This document shows positions 5,474-5,601 of a stretch of 5,601 nt of DNA, one piece after another. A program made the translations under genes and the position numbers. Under the pieces are notes generated by a model, which was not told the DNA's origin, ran no database searches, and was given only the letters and a program-made list of their open reading frames with translations. The stretch is taken from positions 1-5,601 of the forward strand of contig JAUWCK010000085.1 of the NCBI GenBank assembly GCA_030609345.1. The letters run 5' to 3'. Each line of letters opens with the position of its first letter. The first letter of the stretch is position 1. The DNA comes from Methanosarcinales archaeon. Its GTDB lineage: Archaea; Halobacteriota; Methanosarcinia; Methanosarcinales; Methanogasteraceae.

Positions 5474-5601
5474 ATGTTTACCAAGAATATTATATGTCCG
5501 GTATGCGGAGGATCGTGTGATGATATCCAGGTGGAGCTTGGAGATGGCGAGATCACTGTTAAGAACGCATGTAAGATGGGGAATGCCAAATTCCAGGAGG
5601 T
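5474..5601 (+). CDS. fwdB: FwdB/FmdB, catalytic Mo/W subunit (partial, C-terminus off right edge)
   Basis: The first 42 codons are present. They begin MFTKNIICPVCGGSCDDIQV and include the later segment NACKMGNAKF. Cys8, Cys11, Cys15 and Cys35 are the four ligands of the N-terminal 4Fe-4S cluster typical of FwdB and related formate dehydrogenase-like proteins (CxxCxxxCDDI ... CxxG). FwdB reduces CO2 to formate at the W or Mo bis-pterin site. The Cys or Sec residue that binds the metal lies beyond the window (near residue 118 in the Methanothermobacter protein, as I recall), so the metal type cannot be inferred. AGGAGG (5460-5465) sits 8 nt before the ATG, and the gene starts one base after the fwdD stop. 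Confidence 0.93.
   Translation, partial: MFTKNIICPVCGGSCDDIQVELGDGEITVKNACKMGNAKFQE

Noticed and set aside
1..5601. CRISPR array, insertion sequence or attachment site
   Set aside because: There are no regularly spaced repeats, no transposase motifs and no terminal inverted repeats. The only repeats are the 12-nt and hexamer coding repeats.

Overview
The window carries most of a formylmethanofuran dehydrogenase operon, the enzyme of the first step (CO2 plus methanofuran to formylmethanofuran, or its reverse) of the archaeal C1 pathway. The plus-strand gene order is fmdE, fwdF, fwdA, fwdC, fwdD, fwdB. As I recall it, this is the order of the fmdEFACDB operon of Methanosarcina barkeri, and it differs from the fwdHFGDACB layout of Methanothermobacter. 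The operon genes, the strong GGAGG ribosome binding sites and the AT-rich archaeal-type promoter stretches point to a euryarchaeal methanogen, or an anaerobic methane or alkane oxidiser of the Methanosarcinales/Halobacteriota side. The species cannot be fixed from this window.

Layout. Positions 1-207 (minus strand) hold the N-terminal half of a second molybdopterin-dinucleotide-binding FwdD/FmdD-type protein that runs off the left edge, so two loci for this enzyme family probably lie back to back. Positions 208-383 are intergenic and contain the likely promoter and Shine-Dalgarno (SD) site of that gene. Positions 384-691 hold a frameshifted C-terminal remnant of an AAA_4/winged-helix regulator (COG2865-like). 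It includes a 12-nt tandem repeat and a small, still open winged-helix reading frame. Positions 692-847 are the control region of the main operon, with a long dyad over the likely TATA box and a hairpin that can hide the fmdE SD.

The operon fills 848-5601. Its genes are 15, 3, -1, 18 and 1 nt apart, and each has an SD near its start, which indicates co-transcription and coupled translation. FwdF (eight 4Fe-4S motifs) should feed electrons to FwdB/FwdD, which hold the Mo or W pterin cofactor and reduce CO2 to formate. FwdA (a binuclear-metal amidohydrolase) then condenses formate with methanofuran. FwdC is the beta-helix scaffold and FmdE an accessory protein with a C-terminal zinc ribbon. FwdB is cut by the right edge after 42 codons, so its metal-ligand residue (Cys or Sec) is not visible and Mo versus W cannot be decided here.

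The core operon is a known system. The less ordinary points are the divergent second fwdD, the decayed regulator between the two loci, the operator-like dyad and SD hairpin before fmdE, and an (Asn-Gly)5 N-terminal extension on FwdA.
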